This document shows, piece after piece, positions 1-9,553 of a stretch of DNA of 64,000 bases. This DNA is from Streptomyces chartreusis (GTDB lineage Bacteria; Actinomycetota; Actinomycetes; Streptomycetales; Streptomycetaceae): the NCBI RefSeq assembly GCF_008704715.1, contig NZ_CP023689.1, positions 9,176,001 through 9,240,000 on the forward strand, read 5' to 3'. The position numbers and the translations under genes were made by a program. How positions within the stretch are numbered: the stretch's first letter is position 1; each line of letters opens with the position of its first letter. Below the pieces are notes generated by a model. That model saw nothing but the letters and a program-made list of their open reading frames with translations. It did not search any database and had not been told where the DNA came from.

Positions 1-1
1 C

Positions 2-253
2 CTGGAGAACACCGACGTCTTCCGGCTGCTGGAGCAGATCACCGGGCAGCCCCTCGGGCACGCCGAGATCACCCTGGAGGCCGTCAACGCCGACGCGCAC
101 TCCGCCACCGTGCTCCAGGCCCCGCGCGGCACCGCCGTACTGATGCTGGAGCGCCTCACCCACCTGTGCGACGGCAGGCCCGTGGACCTGGAGTTCATCC
201 GGTTCCGCGGCGACCGGATCGCGATGAGCGGGCTGCTGCGCCGCATCGTGTGA
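2..253 (+). CDS. GntR-family regulator, C-terminal part (UTRA ligand domain)
   Basis: The frame is open from the window edge to a TGA at 251-253 and gives about 83 residues. The pattern (NADAHSATVLQAPRGTAVLML, then DGRPVDLEFIRFRGDRI) is that of a UTRA effector domain of HutC-type GntR repressors. The N-terminal winged helix lies outside the window. It lies 87 bp upstream of the ferredoxin gene on the same strand, so it is the likely local regulator of the ferredoxin-ABC-flavoprotein operon. That role is inferred from position; the ligand is unknown. Confidence 0.75.
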   Translation: MENTDVFRLLEQITGQPLGHAEITLEAVNADAHSATVLQAPRGTAVLMLERLTHLCDGRPVDLEFIRFRGDRIAMSGLLRRIV

Positions 254-340
254 ACCGGCCGCGGCGCCATCGGGCCCGTCACCCCGCGCGACGAGCGCGG
301 ACCTTCCCTCACCCCTAGCAGGACTTCACTGGAGACAGCC

Positions 341-568
341 ATGCCCTTGGTGCCCCAGCGGGCCGACGTGCCCGTGACCGTCGACGAGTCGAAGTGCATC
401 GACGGCTGCACGCTCTGCGTCGACATGTGTCCGCTGGACTCCCTGGCGATCAACCCCGACAGCGGCAAGGCGTACATGCACGTCGACGAGTGCTGGTACT
501 GCGGCCCCTGCGCCGCCCGCTGCCCCACGGGGGCCGTCACGGTCAACATGCCCTACCTGCTTCGGTGA
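341..568 (+). CDS. Small 2x[4Fe-4S] ferredoxin, AprB-like
   Basis: A 75-residue protein with eight cysteines in two clusters: Cys19, 23, 26, 30 (CX3CX2CX3CP) and Cys51, 54, 57, 61 (CX2CX2CX3CP). The wider CX3C spacing in the first cluster recalls the iron-sulfur subunit of adenylylsulfate reductase (AprB) more than a standard bacterial ferredoxin. It starts at ATG after CTGGAGACAGCC. It is the first gene of an operon ending in a large FAD oxidoreductase (3840-6587), so it is the likely electron partner of that enzyme. The iron-sulfur assignment is firm; the partner and pathway are inferred. Confidence 0.85.
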   Translation: MPLVPQRADVPVTVDESKCIDGCTLCVDMCPLDSLAINPDSGKAYMHVDECWYCGPCAARCPTGAVTVNMPYLLR

Positions 569-581
569 AAGGCGCGCTTCG

Positions 582-1955
582 ATGAACTCCCCGGCCCGCA
601 AGAAACGCACGACGACCGCCGCCCTGCTCTCGGCAGCCCTCCTCGGCACCCTCGTCACCGGCTGCGGCGGCGACGCGTCCGCCGGCGACGCCACCCACGT
701 CACCGTCACCGTCGGCTACCAGTCCAAGACCATCAACACCGTCACCGCCGGCACCCTGCTGCGCTCCCTCGGCTACCTCGAACGCGAACTCAAAGCCCAG
801 GGCAAGCGCGACGGCATCACCTACAAGGTCGAATGGCAGGACTACGCCACGGGCGCGCCCATCACCGCGCAGATGACCGCCGGGAAGATCGACATCGGGT
901 CCATGGGCGACTTCCCGTTGCTCATCAACGCAGCCCGCGGAAAGCAGCTGAACCGCCCCACCCGGCTCGTCTCGGTCACCGGCTACAACCTGCGCGGCGC
1001 CCTCAACACCGTGGTCACGGCACCGCAGTCGAAGCTCGCCTCGCTCAAGGACCTCAAGGGCAGGACCGTCTCCACCAGCGTCGGATCGGCGGCCGACGGG
1101 ACCCTCGTACGGGCCCTCCAGGAAGCCGGGCTGGACCCGGACGAGGACATCCGCAAGCTCAACCAGCAGCCGTCGGTGGGTGCTTCGGCGCTCCAGGCAG
1201 GCAGCGCCGACGCGCTCTCGCAGTTCGTGGCCTGGCCCGGACTGCTCGCCTTCCAGGGCAGGGCGAAGGCCCTGTACGACGGTGCCGAGCTGAATCTGCC
1301 GACCTTCCACGGAGTGACGGTCCGCAAGGACTTCGCCGAGCAGCGGCCGAAGGTGCTCGACGCCTTCCTCGCGGCCCAGATCGACGCCACGCGATACCTC
1401 AACGACCACCCCGTGCAGGCCGCGGAGAAGGTCGCCGAGGCCACCGGCCTGCCGCCCGAGGTCGTCTACCTCTACAACGGCAGCGGCGGCATCGCCACGT
1501 TCGACCCGGCCGTCAGGCCCGATCTCGTCGCCGCGCTGAAGAAGGACGTCCCCGTGCTGCGGTCGGCGAAGCTCGTGGGCGACGTCGACGTGGACTCGTT
1601 CGTCGACGACAGCGCGATCAAGCGGGTGTACGGCGGCGAGTACGCCGAGCACCTCGCCACCACGCCGGACCCCTCACGCAACGAGGTCTGGCTCAAGGGC
1701 GAGGACCGCACCCGGGCCTTCGACTCGCCCTTTGCACTGCTGGAGTTCGTCGCGGGCCACAAGGACCAGGTGCGGGCCGCCTACGTCCCGGACGCCACGA
1801 CCGGCACCCGCTGGTACGCCGACAAGGCCGTCTGGGTGCGGGACGGCAAGGAGCTGAGCCCCTTCGTCACCGCGTCCGCGGCCCGCGCGTACGCCCGGGC
1901 CCACCCCGGCGCCCGTACCGTCTCCTACTCCGCCGCACTGGAGCAGGCGTCATGA
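582..1955 (+). CDS. ABC transporter substrate-binding lipoprotein (NMT1/TauA type)
   Basis: 457 residues with a lipoprotein signal: basic N terminus, hydrophobic stretch and lipobox LVTGC with Cys28. The body (VTVGYQSKTINTV, KIDIGSMGDFPLLI, SLKDLKGRTVSTSVGSAADG) is the fold that binds taurine, alkanesulfonates, nitrate or thiamine precursors. At 457 residues it is clearly longer than a typical TauA/SsuA (about 320), with a C-terminal extension after residue about 330 that I cannot assign. Its stop overlaps the permease start (ATGA at 1952-1955). It should capture an oxyanion-like or sulfonate-like nutrient outside the membrane; the actual ligand cannot be read from sequence. Confidence 0.88.
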   Translation: MNSPARKKRTTTAALLSAALLGTLVTGCGGDASAGDATHVTVTVGYQSKTINTVTAGTLLRSLGYLERELKAQGKRDGITYKVEWQDYATGAPITAQMTAGKIDIGSMGDFPLLINAARGKQLNRPTRLVSVTGYNLRGALNTVVTAPQSKLASLKDLKGRTVSTSVGSAADGTLVRALQEAGLDPDEDIRKLNQQPSVGASALQAGSADALSQFVAWPGLLAFQGRAKALYDGAELNLPTFHGVTVRKDFAEQRPKVLDAFLAAQIDATRYLNDHPVQAAEKVAEATGLPPEVVYLYNGSGGIATFDPAVRPDLVAALKKDVPVLRSAKLVGDVDVDSFVDDSAIKRVYGGEYAEHLATTPDPSRNEVWLKGEDRTRAFDSPFALLEFVAGHKDQVRAAYVPDATTGTRWYADKAVWVRDGKELSPFVTASAARAYARAHPGARTVSYSAALEQAS

Positions 1956-2790
1956 CGCTGCTGACCGCTCCGGCGAGGAAGGCCTCGCCGGAGCCGGCAC
2001 CCGCCCGGCGCACGCACCGCCTCCGGCCCTTCGTGCGCGCCCTCTCGCTCCTCGCGGCGCTCGGACTGTGGCAGCTCCTCACCACGCTCGACGTCCAACT
2101 GTGGCTGCGCTTCGACCAGTTCCCGTCCGTCACCGACGTGGCCGGGAAGTTCGGGGAGCGGCTCGGCGACGGCGCGTACTGGCAGGACGTGACGGACAGC
2201 CTGCGCCGGATCGTCACCGGCTTCCTGCTCGCGGCCGGGCTCGGTGTCGCCGCGGGCGTCGCCGTCGGACGCTCCCGATGGGCGGCGGACCTGATCGGAC
2301 CGGTCCTGGAGGTGCTGCGGCCGGTGCCGGCCATCGCGCTGGTCCCCGTGGCGATCCTGCTCTTCCCGAGCAACGAGCAGGGCATCGTCTTCATCACCTT
2401 CACCGCCGCGTTCTTCCCGGTGCTGGTCGCCACCCGGCACGCGGTGCGCGCGCTCGCCCCGGTGTGGGAGGAGGCGGTGCTCACCATGGGCGGCGGACGG
2501 TGGCGGGTGCTCGCCTCCGTGGTGCTGCCCGGCGCGCTGCCGGGGATCTTCGGCGGTCTGTCGGTCGGGATCGGCGTCTCGTGGATCTGTGTCATCTCCG
2601 CGGAGATGATCTCCGGCGAGTACGGCATCGGCTACCGCACCTGGCAGGACTACACCGTCATCGACTACGCGGGCGTCTTCACCGGCATCGTCAGCATCGG
2701 CCTGCTGGGCTGGTTGACGTCGACCCTGGTGGAGCTCCTGGGACGCAGGCTGACGCACTGGCTGCCGCGACGCGAGGGGAAGGCCGGGGC

Positions 2791-2794
<4 letters not shown>
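1952..2794 (+). CDS. ABC transporter permease (SsuC/TauC-like)
   Basis: 280 residues from the ATG at 1952, which overlaps the previous stop by four bases. The same frame is open far upstream, but that part is a shadow of the binding-protein gene. About six hydrophobic segments are visible. The cytoplasmic EAA loop (EEAVLTMGGGRWRVLASVVLPGAL) is present, which contacts the ATPase. This is the BPD_transp_1 family used for sulfonate/nitrate/taurine import. The stop overlaps the ATPase start (ATGA at 2791-2794), so the three transporter genes are translationally coupled. Confidence 0.88.
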
Positions 2795-3585
<791 letters not shown>

Positions 3586-3645
3586 CGATCGCCCAACAGC
3601 TCGGGTCCTCGGGTCCGTCGGCGGCTGCGGGTCCGCGAGGCCCGT

Positions 3646-3714
3646 TCGCGCAGTTCCCCGCGCCCCTGAGTCGGCGGCCTCGAGGTCGGCCAAGGGGCGC
3701 GGGGAACTGCGCGA
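3646..3714. terminator. Long perfect hairpin, 22-bp arms
   Basis: Positions 3646-3667 and 3693-3714 are exact reverse complements (22 bp) around a 25-nt loop that is itself GC-rich. There is no T-run, as usual in Streptomyces. It lies 60 bp after the ATPase stop and about 125 bp before the flavoprotein start. The right arm and the bases after it recur at 32126-32157, so this is also a member of a dispersed repeat. A role as terminator or as mRNA stabiliser between the transporter and flavoprotein genes is inferred. Confidence 0.6.
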
Positions 3715-3839
3715 CCAGCCACACACGGCCCGCCGCCCGACAACCGGACCCCGATCCGTCAGGCAAATCAGGCCCTGTCCGCCACGCCCTCGGCAGGGCC
3801 GCCCCCTGTCCTCGTGCACGCCCCGAAAGGCCACCCGCC

Positions 3840-6587
3840 ATGACCCCCGCCCCCCTGACCAGGATCCCCGCCCTCGACTCGGCCGAGGAGCTGAGCTGTG
3901 ACGTGCTGGTGATCGGCGGCGGCACCGCCGGCACCATGGCCGCGCTGACCGCCGCCGGGCGCGGCGCGTCCGTGTTGCTGCTGGAGAAGGCCCATGTCCG
4001 GCACTCCGGAGCGCTGGCCATGGGCATGGACGGCGTCAACAACGCCGTCATCCCCGGCCGTGCCGAACCCGACGACTACGTCGCAGAGATCACCCGCGCC
4101 AACGACGGCATCGTCGACCAGTCGACGGTCCGTCAGACCGCCGTCCGCGGCTTCGAGATGGTCCGGCGGCTGGAGTCGTACGGGGTGAAGTTCGAGAAGG
4201 ACGAGCACGGCGAGTACGCGGTCCGCCAGGTGCACCGCTCGGGGTCGTACGTGCTGCCGATGCCCGAGGGCAAGGACGTGAAGAAGGTCCTCTACCGGCA
4301 GTTGCGCAGACGGGAGAACCGTGAGCGGATCCGGATCGAGAACCGGCTGATGCCGGTGCGCGTCCTGACCGCCGACGGAAAGGCGGTCGGCGCCGCCGCC
4401 TTCAACACCCGCACCGGCGCCTTCGTGACCGTGCGCGCCGGCGCCGTGATCCTCGCGACCGGCGCCTCCGGCCGCCTCGGGCTGCCCGCGAGCGGCTATC
4501 TGTACGGCACGTACGAGAACCCGACGAACGCGGGCGACGGCTATGCCATGGCCTACCACGCGGGCGCCGAACTCACCGGCATCGAGTGCTTCCAGATCAA
4601 CCCGCTCATCAAGGACTACAACGGCCCGGCCTGCGCCTATGTCGCCAACCCGTTCGGCGGCTACCAGGTCAACCGGCACGGGCAGCGGTTCGTCGACTCC
4701 GACTACTGGTCCGGGCAGATGATGGCGGAGTTCGCCGCCGAGGTCGCCTCCGACCGCGGCCCGGTCTACCTCAAGCTCAGCCATCTGCCGGAGGAGTCGG
4801 TCGCGGCGCTGGAATCCATCCTCCACTCCACCGAACGTCCCACCCGCGGCACCTTCCACGCCGGACGTGGCCATGACTACCGCACCCACGACGTGGAGAT
4901 GCACATCTCCGAGATCGGCCTGTGCGGCGGCCACTCCGCCTCCGGGGTCCGGGTCGACGACCACGCCCGGACGACCGTGCCGCGCCTGTACGCGGCCGGC
5001 GACCTGGCCTGCGTACCGCACAACTACATGATCGGCGCGTTCGTCTTCGGCGATCTCGCGGGCGAGGACGCCGCTCAGTACAGCGCCTACGAGGGCGAGT
5101 TGCCGCGCGGGCAGCTGGCCGAGGCCCACGAGCTGATCTACCGGCCGCTGCGCAACCCCGCCGGCCCTCCGCAGCCCCAGGTCGAGTACAAGCTGCGCCG
5201 CTTCGTCAACGACTACGTCGCCCCGCCCAAGAGCGGTGCCCGGCTCTCCCTGGCGCTGGAGCACTTCGAGCGGATGAGGGACGAGATCGCGGACATGGGG
5301 GCGAGCACACCCCATGAGCTGATGCGGTGCGCGGAGGTGTCGTTCATCCGCGACTGCGCGGAGATGGCGGCCCGCTCCTCCCTCGCCCGCACCGAGTCCC
5401 GCTGGGGCCTCTACCATGAGCGGCTCGACCATCCCCGGCGGGACGACACGGACTGGCTGCACCACCTCGACCTGCGCAAGGGCCCGACCGGCGCCATGGA
5501 GTTCACGGCCCGCCCCGTCGAGCCCTACCTGGTCCCCGTGGCCGAGTTCACCCCGACCGGCGGCCCGGCGCGGGACCTGGGAGAGGTGCACGCGCTGCCC
5601 ACGGCGACGGCGGGAGGCGCGGAGGTGCCCCCGGCGGTGCCCACCGTCGCCGCCCCCGTCCCCGGTACGACCCACGGCACCTCCGCACCCTCCCGGGAAC
5701 GCCTCCTCGAACTCGTCGCGCTCACCGAGGAGGAACCCGACCTCCAGGCCCTGGAGCCCTATCTGAAGGACCCGGACCCCGCCGTACGACTGGGCGCCGT
5801 GACGGCACTGACCGAGACGGCTCCCGCGGGAGCGGGGCCCGCGCTGGCCCACGCGCTGCTCGACGGCGACGGCGAGGTACGGGCCGCGGCCGCCGCCTCG
5901 CTGGTTGAGCTGGCCGAAGTCCTGTCGGCCGAGCCGGAGCTGAAGGCACCCCTGCTGTCCGCGCTCGCGGCGGCGGACCCGACGGCACGCGCCGCCGCCC
6001 TGGACGTGCTGCGGGCCCTGCGCCTCGGGGACGCGGCACTGTTCGCCGGGCACGCGGCCGACCCGGACATCGAGGTGCGCCTGGCCGCCGTACGCGCCCT
6101 GGTGTCGGTGGACGCGGCCGACGCCCTGACCGAGGCGGCCGGGGACGCCGCGCGTGAGGTACGGGTCGCCGTCGCACGCGGATTCGCTGCGCTGGCGCCG
6201 CACTTCACGCGGGCGGACCTCGGCACGCCGACCGCCGTGCAACGCCTGATCCAGGACCCGGACGTCCTGGTGCGCGCCGCCGCCCTGGAGACCTTGGGCG
6301 TCCTCGGCTGCCCCGAAGACCTCCTCGCCACCGTGACGGCGGCACTCGAAGACCCGGCCTGGCAGGTACGCGCGGGTGCCGCGAAGGCCCTCGGCGGGGC
6401 GGCACCGACGGGTGCGGTGCCCGCGCTCGCCGGGCTGTTGAGCGACACCGACGCCGATGTGCGCAAGGCCGCGGTGCTCGCTCTGCTGCGGCACTCCGCG
6501 CACGACGACGCCCGTGCGGCGCTGGCCGGCGCGGTCGACGACCCCGACGCCGATGTGCGCGCCTACGCGGGGCGGGCGATGCGGTGA
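3840..6587 (+). CDS. FAD oxidoreductase (FrdA/SdhA/AprA superfamily) fused to HEAT repeats
   Basis: 915 residues from the ATG at 3840. Residues 21-31 carry the dinucleotide fold (DVLVIGGGTAG), followed by ALAMGMDGVNNAV, GDGYAMAYHAGAELTGIECFQINP and a C-terminal FAD motif (LYAAGDLACVPHNYMIGAFVFGDLAG), a full FAD_binding_2 enzyme over about 600 residues. From about residue 617 to the end runs a series of roughly 30-residue helical units (DPDPAVRLGAVTALTE and repeats), i.e. HEAT/PBS-lyase-like repeats. AprA-type enzymes do not normally carry these. With the AprB-like ferredoxin and the sulfonate-type importer it suggests redox processing of an imported sulfur compound. Family and domains are clear; substrate and direction are not. 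Confidence 0.85.
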   Translation: MTPAPLTRIPALDSAEELSCDVLVIGGGTAGTMAALTAAGRGASVLLLEKAHVRHSGALAMGMDGVNNAVIPGRAEPDDYVAEITRANDGIVDQSTVRQTAVRGFEMVRRLESYGVKFEKDEHGEYAVRQVHRSGSYVLPMPEGKDVKKVLYRQLRRRENRERIRIENRLMPVRVLTADGKAVGAAAFNTRTGAFVTVRAGAVILATGASGRLGLPASGYLYGTYENPTNAGDGYAMAYHAGAELTGIECFQINPLIKDYNGPACAYVANPFGGYQVNRHGQRFVDSDYWSGQMMAEFAAEVASDRGPVYLKLSHLPEESVAALESILHSTERPTRGTFHAGRGHDYRTHDVEMHISEIGLCGGHSASGVRVDDHARTTVPRLYAAGDLACVPHNYMIGAFVFGDLAGEDAAQYSAYEGELPRGQLAEAHELIYRPLRNPAGPPQPQVEYKLRRFVNDYVAPPKSGARLSLALEHFERMRDEIADMGASTPHELMRCAEVSFIRDCAEMAARSSLARTESRWGLYHERLDHPRRDDTDWLHHLDLRKGPTGAMEFTARPVEPYLVPVAEFTPTGGPARDLGEVHALPTATAGGAEVPPAVPTVAAPVPGTTHGTSAPSRERLLELVALTEEEPDLQALEPYLKDPDPAVRLGAVTALTETAPAGAGPALAHALLDGDGEVRAAAAASLVELAEVLSAEPELKAPLLSALAAADPTARAAALDVLRALRLGDAALFAGHAADPDIEVRLAAVRALVSVDAADALTEAAGDAAREVRVAVARGFAALAPHFTRADLGTPTAVQRLIQDPDVLVRAAALETLGVLGCPEDLLATVTAALEDPAWQVRAGAAKALGGAAPTGAVPALAGLLSDTDADVRKAAVLALLRHSAHDDARAALAGAVDDPDADVRAYAGRAMR

Positions 6588-6632
6588 TCCGACCCTGACT
6601 TCTCGACTCCCGGCGCGGCAGGGCGGGTTGCT

Positions 6633-6677
6633 TGGTCTATACCTTTTCTGGTCTACACCCTTGACTGGTACATACCA
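6633..6677 (+). promoter_or_regulatory. Three TGGTCTA-type direct repeats upstream of chitinase
   Basis: TGGTCTATACC at 6633-6643, TGGTCTACACC at 6649-6659 and TGGTACATACCA at 6666-6677 lie 16 and 17 bp apart, about 140-185 bp before the chitinase start. Streptomyces chitinase promoters are known for paired 12-bp direct repeats near TGGTCTAGACCA, bound by the GlcNAc-responsive repressor DasR. These units match that half-site well. The third copy is more diverged. TTGACT at 6661-6666 could be a -35 box, but no good -10 box follows. Confidence 0.6.
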
Positions 6678-6817
6678 AAGCGGTTGAGTGTGTCACCACA
6701 CCCCCCACCACGGCCGCCCCCACGCCGTGACCGACTCCGTCGGTGCGTGCGCACGAGGTGCCGATTTCCCCCGGCCCTCGTCCGGGTGCGGCCGTGCTCC
6801 GCAAAGGAGTTGAACCT

Positions 6818-7528
6818 GTGAAGAGGCGCCGTATCGCCGCACTTGTCTCCTCCCTGGCCCTGGGCAGCGCAGCGCTGCTGCTCCAGCCGGCCCCGAGTGC
6901 GTCCGCCGCCGGCTTCGTGGTCAGCGAGGCCCAGTTCAACCAGATGTTCCCGAACCGGAATCCCTTCTACACGTACAGCGGCCTGACCGCCGCACTGAGT
7001 GCCTACCCGGGCTTCGCGAACACCGGCAGCGACACCGTGAAGAAGCAGGAGGCGGCGGCCTTCCTCGCCAACGTCAACCACGAGACCGGCGGCCTGGTCC
7101 ACATCGTCGAGCAGAACACCGCCAACTACCCCCACTACTGCGACCGGAGCCAGCCCTACGGCTGCCCCGCCGGCCAGGACGCGTACTACGGCCGCGGTCC
7201 GATCCAGCTCAGCTGGAACTTCAACTACAAGGCCGCGGGCGACGCCCTCGGCATCGACCTGCTCAACAACCCCTGGCGGGTGCAGAACGAGTCGGCCGTC
7301 GCCTGGAAGACCGGCCTGTGGTACTGGAACACCCAGACCGGCCCCGGCACCATGACCCCCCACAACGCCATGGTGAACCAGGCCGGCTTCGGCCAGACCA
7401 TCCGCTCCATCAACGGCTCCCTGGAGTGCGACGGCAAGAACCCGGCGCAGGTCCAGAGCCGCGTCGACGCCTACAACCGGTTCACCTCGGTCCTCGGCGT
7501 CTCCCCGGGCGGCAACCTCTACTGCTGA
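6818..7528 (+). CDS. Secreted chitinase, glycoside hydrolase family 19
   Basis: 236 residues from the GTG at 6818, chosen because AAAGGAG lies at 6803-6809 and the protein then begins with a clean signal peptide (MKRRRIAALVSSLALGS, cleavage near ASA-AG). The mature part is a GH19 catalytic domain: FPNRNPFYTYSGL, NVNHETGG with the catalytic Glu, YYGRGPIQLSWNFNYKAAG, NPWRVQNESAVAWKTGLWYW. No chitin-binding module is attached, so it resembles the short bacterial class IV-like enzymes. It cleaves chitin outside the cell with inversion. The repeats at 6633-6677 suggest GlcNAc/DasR control. Confidence 0.93.
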   Translation: MKRRRIAALVSSLALGSAALLLQPAPSASAAGFVVSEAQFNQMFPNRNPFYTYSGLTAALSAYPGFANTGSDTVKKQEAAAFLANVNHETGGLVHIVEQNTANYPHYCDRSQPYGCPAGQDAYYGRGPIQLSWNFNYKAAGDALGIDLLNNPWRVQNESAVAWKTGLWYWNTQTGPGTMTPHNAMVNQAGFGQTIRSINGSLECDGKNPAQVQSRVDAYNRFTSVLGVSPGGNLYC

Positions 7529-7566
7529 CGCCCCCGCGTGCCCGAGGCGTGTGCGAGACTCCGCCG

Positions 7567-8472
7567 ATGACCTCGGAAACGATCACCGCGGACGCCGCGG
7601 GCACCTGGAAACTCGGCGACCTGTCCGTGAGCCGCGTCGGCTTCGGCGCGATGCGGCTCACCGGCAGCGCCGCCTTCCACCACGGGACGCCGAGCGACCG
7701 TGAGCGCTCGATCGCCGTACTGCGCAAGGCGATCGACCTCGGCGTCGACCACATCGACACGGCGGCCTTCTACTTCTCCGCCACCCGCTCCGCCAACGAA
7801 CTGATCAACACCGCACTGGCGCCGTACCCCGAAGACCTGGTCATCGCCACCAAGGTGGGCCCTTTCCGCGCCTACGACGGGGAGTGGGGCACCTCGGCCC
7901 GCCCCGACCAACTGCGCGGCCATGTCGAGGAGAACCTGCGCCAGCTCGGCCGCGACCACCTGGACGTCGTCTATCTGCGCCGCATGCGGCAGGACTCCAT
8001 CGCCGAGCACTTCGGCGCGCTGGCCGAACTGCGCGAGGCGGGCCTGATCCGGCACCTCGGCATCTCCGCCGTGGAACCGCGCCACCTCGCCGAGGCGCAG
8101 GCCATCGCGCCCGTGGTGAGCGTGCAGAACCGGTACGCGCTCGACCGGCCCGACCCCGAGGCCGACGAACTGCTGCGTCTGTGCGGCGAGCAGGGCATCG
8201 CCTTCGTGCCGTTCTACGCGGTGGCCGGGGACGCGGGGGAGCAGGGCGCGACCGCCGCCCACGACGACGAGGTGCACGCCGTGGCGCGGGCGCACGGCGC
8301 GAGCCCCGCCCAGGTCCGCATCGCCTGGACCCTGCACCGCGGCCCGCACGTCCTCGCCATCCCCGGCACCGGCAACCCCGGCCACCTGAGCGAGAACGTG
8401 GCGGCGGGAGCCCTCCGCCTGACCGACGAAGAGGCGGCCCGGCTCGACGCGGCGCGAGAACACACCGGTTGA
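7567..8472 (+). CDS. Aldo/keto reductase
   Basis: 301 residues from the ATG at 7567. It shows the TIM-barrel AKR pattern: VSRVGFGAMRLTG, DLGVDHIDTAAFY with the catalytic Asp and Tyr, VIATKVG with the catalytic Lys, and an NADPH-binding C terminus (IPGTGNPGHLSENV). After the fourth strand the sequence reads DVVYLRRM where most AKRs have a LHxxD motif, so the usual catalytic His appears replaced by Arg. This variant occurs in the YdbC-like group of bacterial oxidoreductases, as far as I recall. It follows the chitinase by 38 bp but has no obvious functional link to it. Substrate unknown. Confidence 0.85.
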   Translation: MTSETITADAAGTWKLGDLSVSRVGFGAMRLTGSAAFHHGTPSDRERSIAVLRKAIDLGVDHIDTAAFYFSATRSANELINTALAPYPEDLVIATKVGPFRAYDGEWGTSARPDQLRGHVEENLRQLGRDHLDVVYLRRMRQDSIAEHFGALAELREAGLIRHLGISAVEPRHLAEAQAIAPVVSVQNRYALDRPDPEADELLRLCGEQGIAFVPFYAVAGDAGEQGATAAHDDEVHAVARAHGASPAQVRIAWTLHRGPHVLAIPGTGNPGHLSENVAAGALRLTDEEAARLDAAREHTG

Positions 8473-8491
8473 GCCGGACCGCCCCGATCGA

Positions 8492-9496
8492 TCAGCCCGC
8501 GTACCCGGTCACCGGGTAGTGGTCCGACAGGTTCGTGTACGTGTAGTCGGTGCCCCAGCTCGTCACCGTCCAGGGCGCGCTCTGCTCCTTGACCACCTCG
8601 TTCTTCCAGACCGTGGGACGGGCATGGCCCGCGCGATGCAGGACGTGGTCCAGGTCCTCGCGCGGGTCGTCGGGGTAGCGGTCGTGGGCTATGGAGTTCT
8701 CCGCCGTGTCGAACGAGTACGGATGCCCCGTGCGAGCGTCGGCGCCCACCAGACCGCCGTCGGCGAGCATCGAGGCGTACTCCGGCGTGCGCGAGTCGAC
8801 GTTCAGGTCACCGGCGAGGATCACCTGCTCGTTCGCCGGGATGTTCTTGCCGTCCAGGAACGCGTCGATCGTCCTGAACTGCCGGCTGCGCATGGCCGCC
8901 GCCTCGCCCGCGCCGCAGCCCGGGTCCGTCGACTGGGCGTGCGTGCCGACGACGTGCACCTTGGTGCCGTTCACGTTCAGCACGACGTACGCGAAGCCCT
9001 TGTTGGACCACCAGTCCGCGCCGCACGCGTCCTTGTAGACCCACTGCTCCTTGCGCAGGATCGGCCACTTGCTGAGGACCGTGACCCCGCCGTCCTCCGG
9101 CGTGGTCGCCGAGTAGGCGCCGCCGGTGGCGTCCCAGCCGCTCTTGGTGCGCCCGACCATCGGGGTCTGGTACGGGTAGCGGCCGGCGAGCGAGCTCTTC
9201 AGCGCGTCCGAGGAGGAGTTGTCGAACGCCTCCTGGAGCACGACGACGTCGTTCCCCTGCACGAACGGCGCCCTGGCGATCTCCGTGGCCCGGTGGTCCT
9301 GGCCCCAGTTCGGGTACAGGGTCTTGCTGAACAGGAAGACGTTGTACGTCAGCACCTTGAGCGGTGGCGTCTGCTCGGCGGCGGACGCGGCGGACGCGGC
9401 GGACGCGGCGGGCGCCGAGCCGACCAGGCCGGCGGTGGCGAGCGAGAGCGCGAGCACGGCCGAGCCCTGTGCACGGCGATGTGCGAAGAGCGTCAC
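8492..9496 (-). CDS. Secreted sphingomyelinase-type phosphodiesterase (EEP fold)
   Basis: 334 residues from a GTG start preceded by AGGGAGATCCA. An N-terminal signal peptide ends in an Ala-Ser-rich stretch. The mature protein has the exonuclease/endonuclease/phosphatase fold: LKVLTYNVFLFSKTLYPNWG, VVVLQEAFDN with the metal-binding Glu, VVGTHAQS, ILAGDLNVDS and the terminal LSDHYPV with the catalytic His. That order and the Tyr-Pro-Asn-Trp region fit bacterial neutral sphingomyelinases (SMase C/beta-hemolysin group), which split sphingomyelin to ceramide and phosphocholine. Activity on other phospholipids is possible. It is transcribed away from a palindromic site at 9554-9567. Confidence 0.85.
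   Translation of the reverse strand: MTLFAHRRAQGSAVLALSLATAGLVGSAPAASAASAASAAEQTPPLKVLTYNVFLFSKTLYPNWGQDHRATEIARAPFVQGNDVVVLQEAFDNSSSDALKSSLAGRYPYQTPMVGRTKSGWDATGGAYSATTPEDGGVTVLSKWPILRKEQWVYKDACGADWWSNKGFAYVVLNVNGTKVHVVGTHAQSTDPGCGAGEAAAMRSRQFRTIDAFLDGKNIPANEQVILAGDLNVDSRTPEYASMLADGGLVGADARTGHPYSFDTAENSIAHDRYPDDPREDLDHVLHRAGHARPTVWKNEVVKEQSAPWTVTSWGTDYTYTNLSDHYPVTGYAG
9381..9407. repeat. Three exact 9-bp tandem copies in a signal-peptide region
   Basis: GCGGACGCG is repeated three times without a break (9381-9389, 9390-9398, 9399-9407). On the coding (-) strand this gives a run of Ala-Ser-Ala units at the end of the sphingomyelinase signal peptide. The repeat is in frame, so copy number could change without breaking the gene. 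It would alter only the spacer near the cleavage site. Confidence 0.8.
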
Positions 9497-9553
9497 TGGA
9501 TCTCCCTGTGATCGAAGGGGGTTGAGTGGCGCCGCACATCAAACCATCAGGGA

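Noticed and set aside
3768..6503. A 911-codon open frame on the - strand across the flavoprotein
   Set aside because: Shadow of the FAD/HEAT gene, whose motifs are complete on the + strand.
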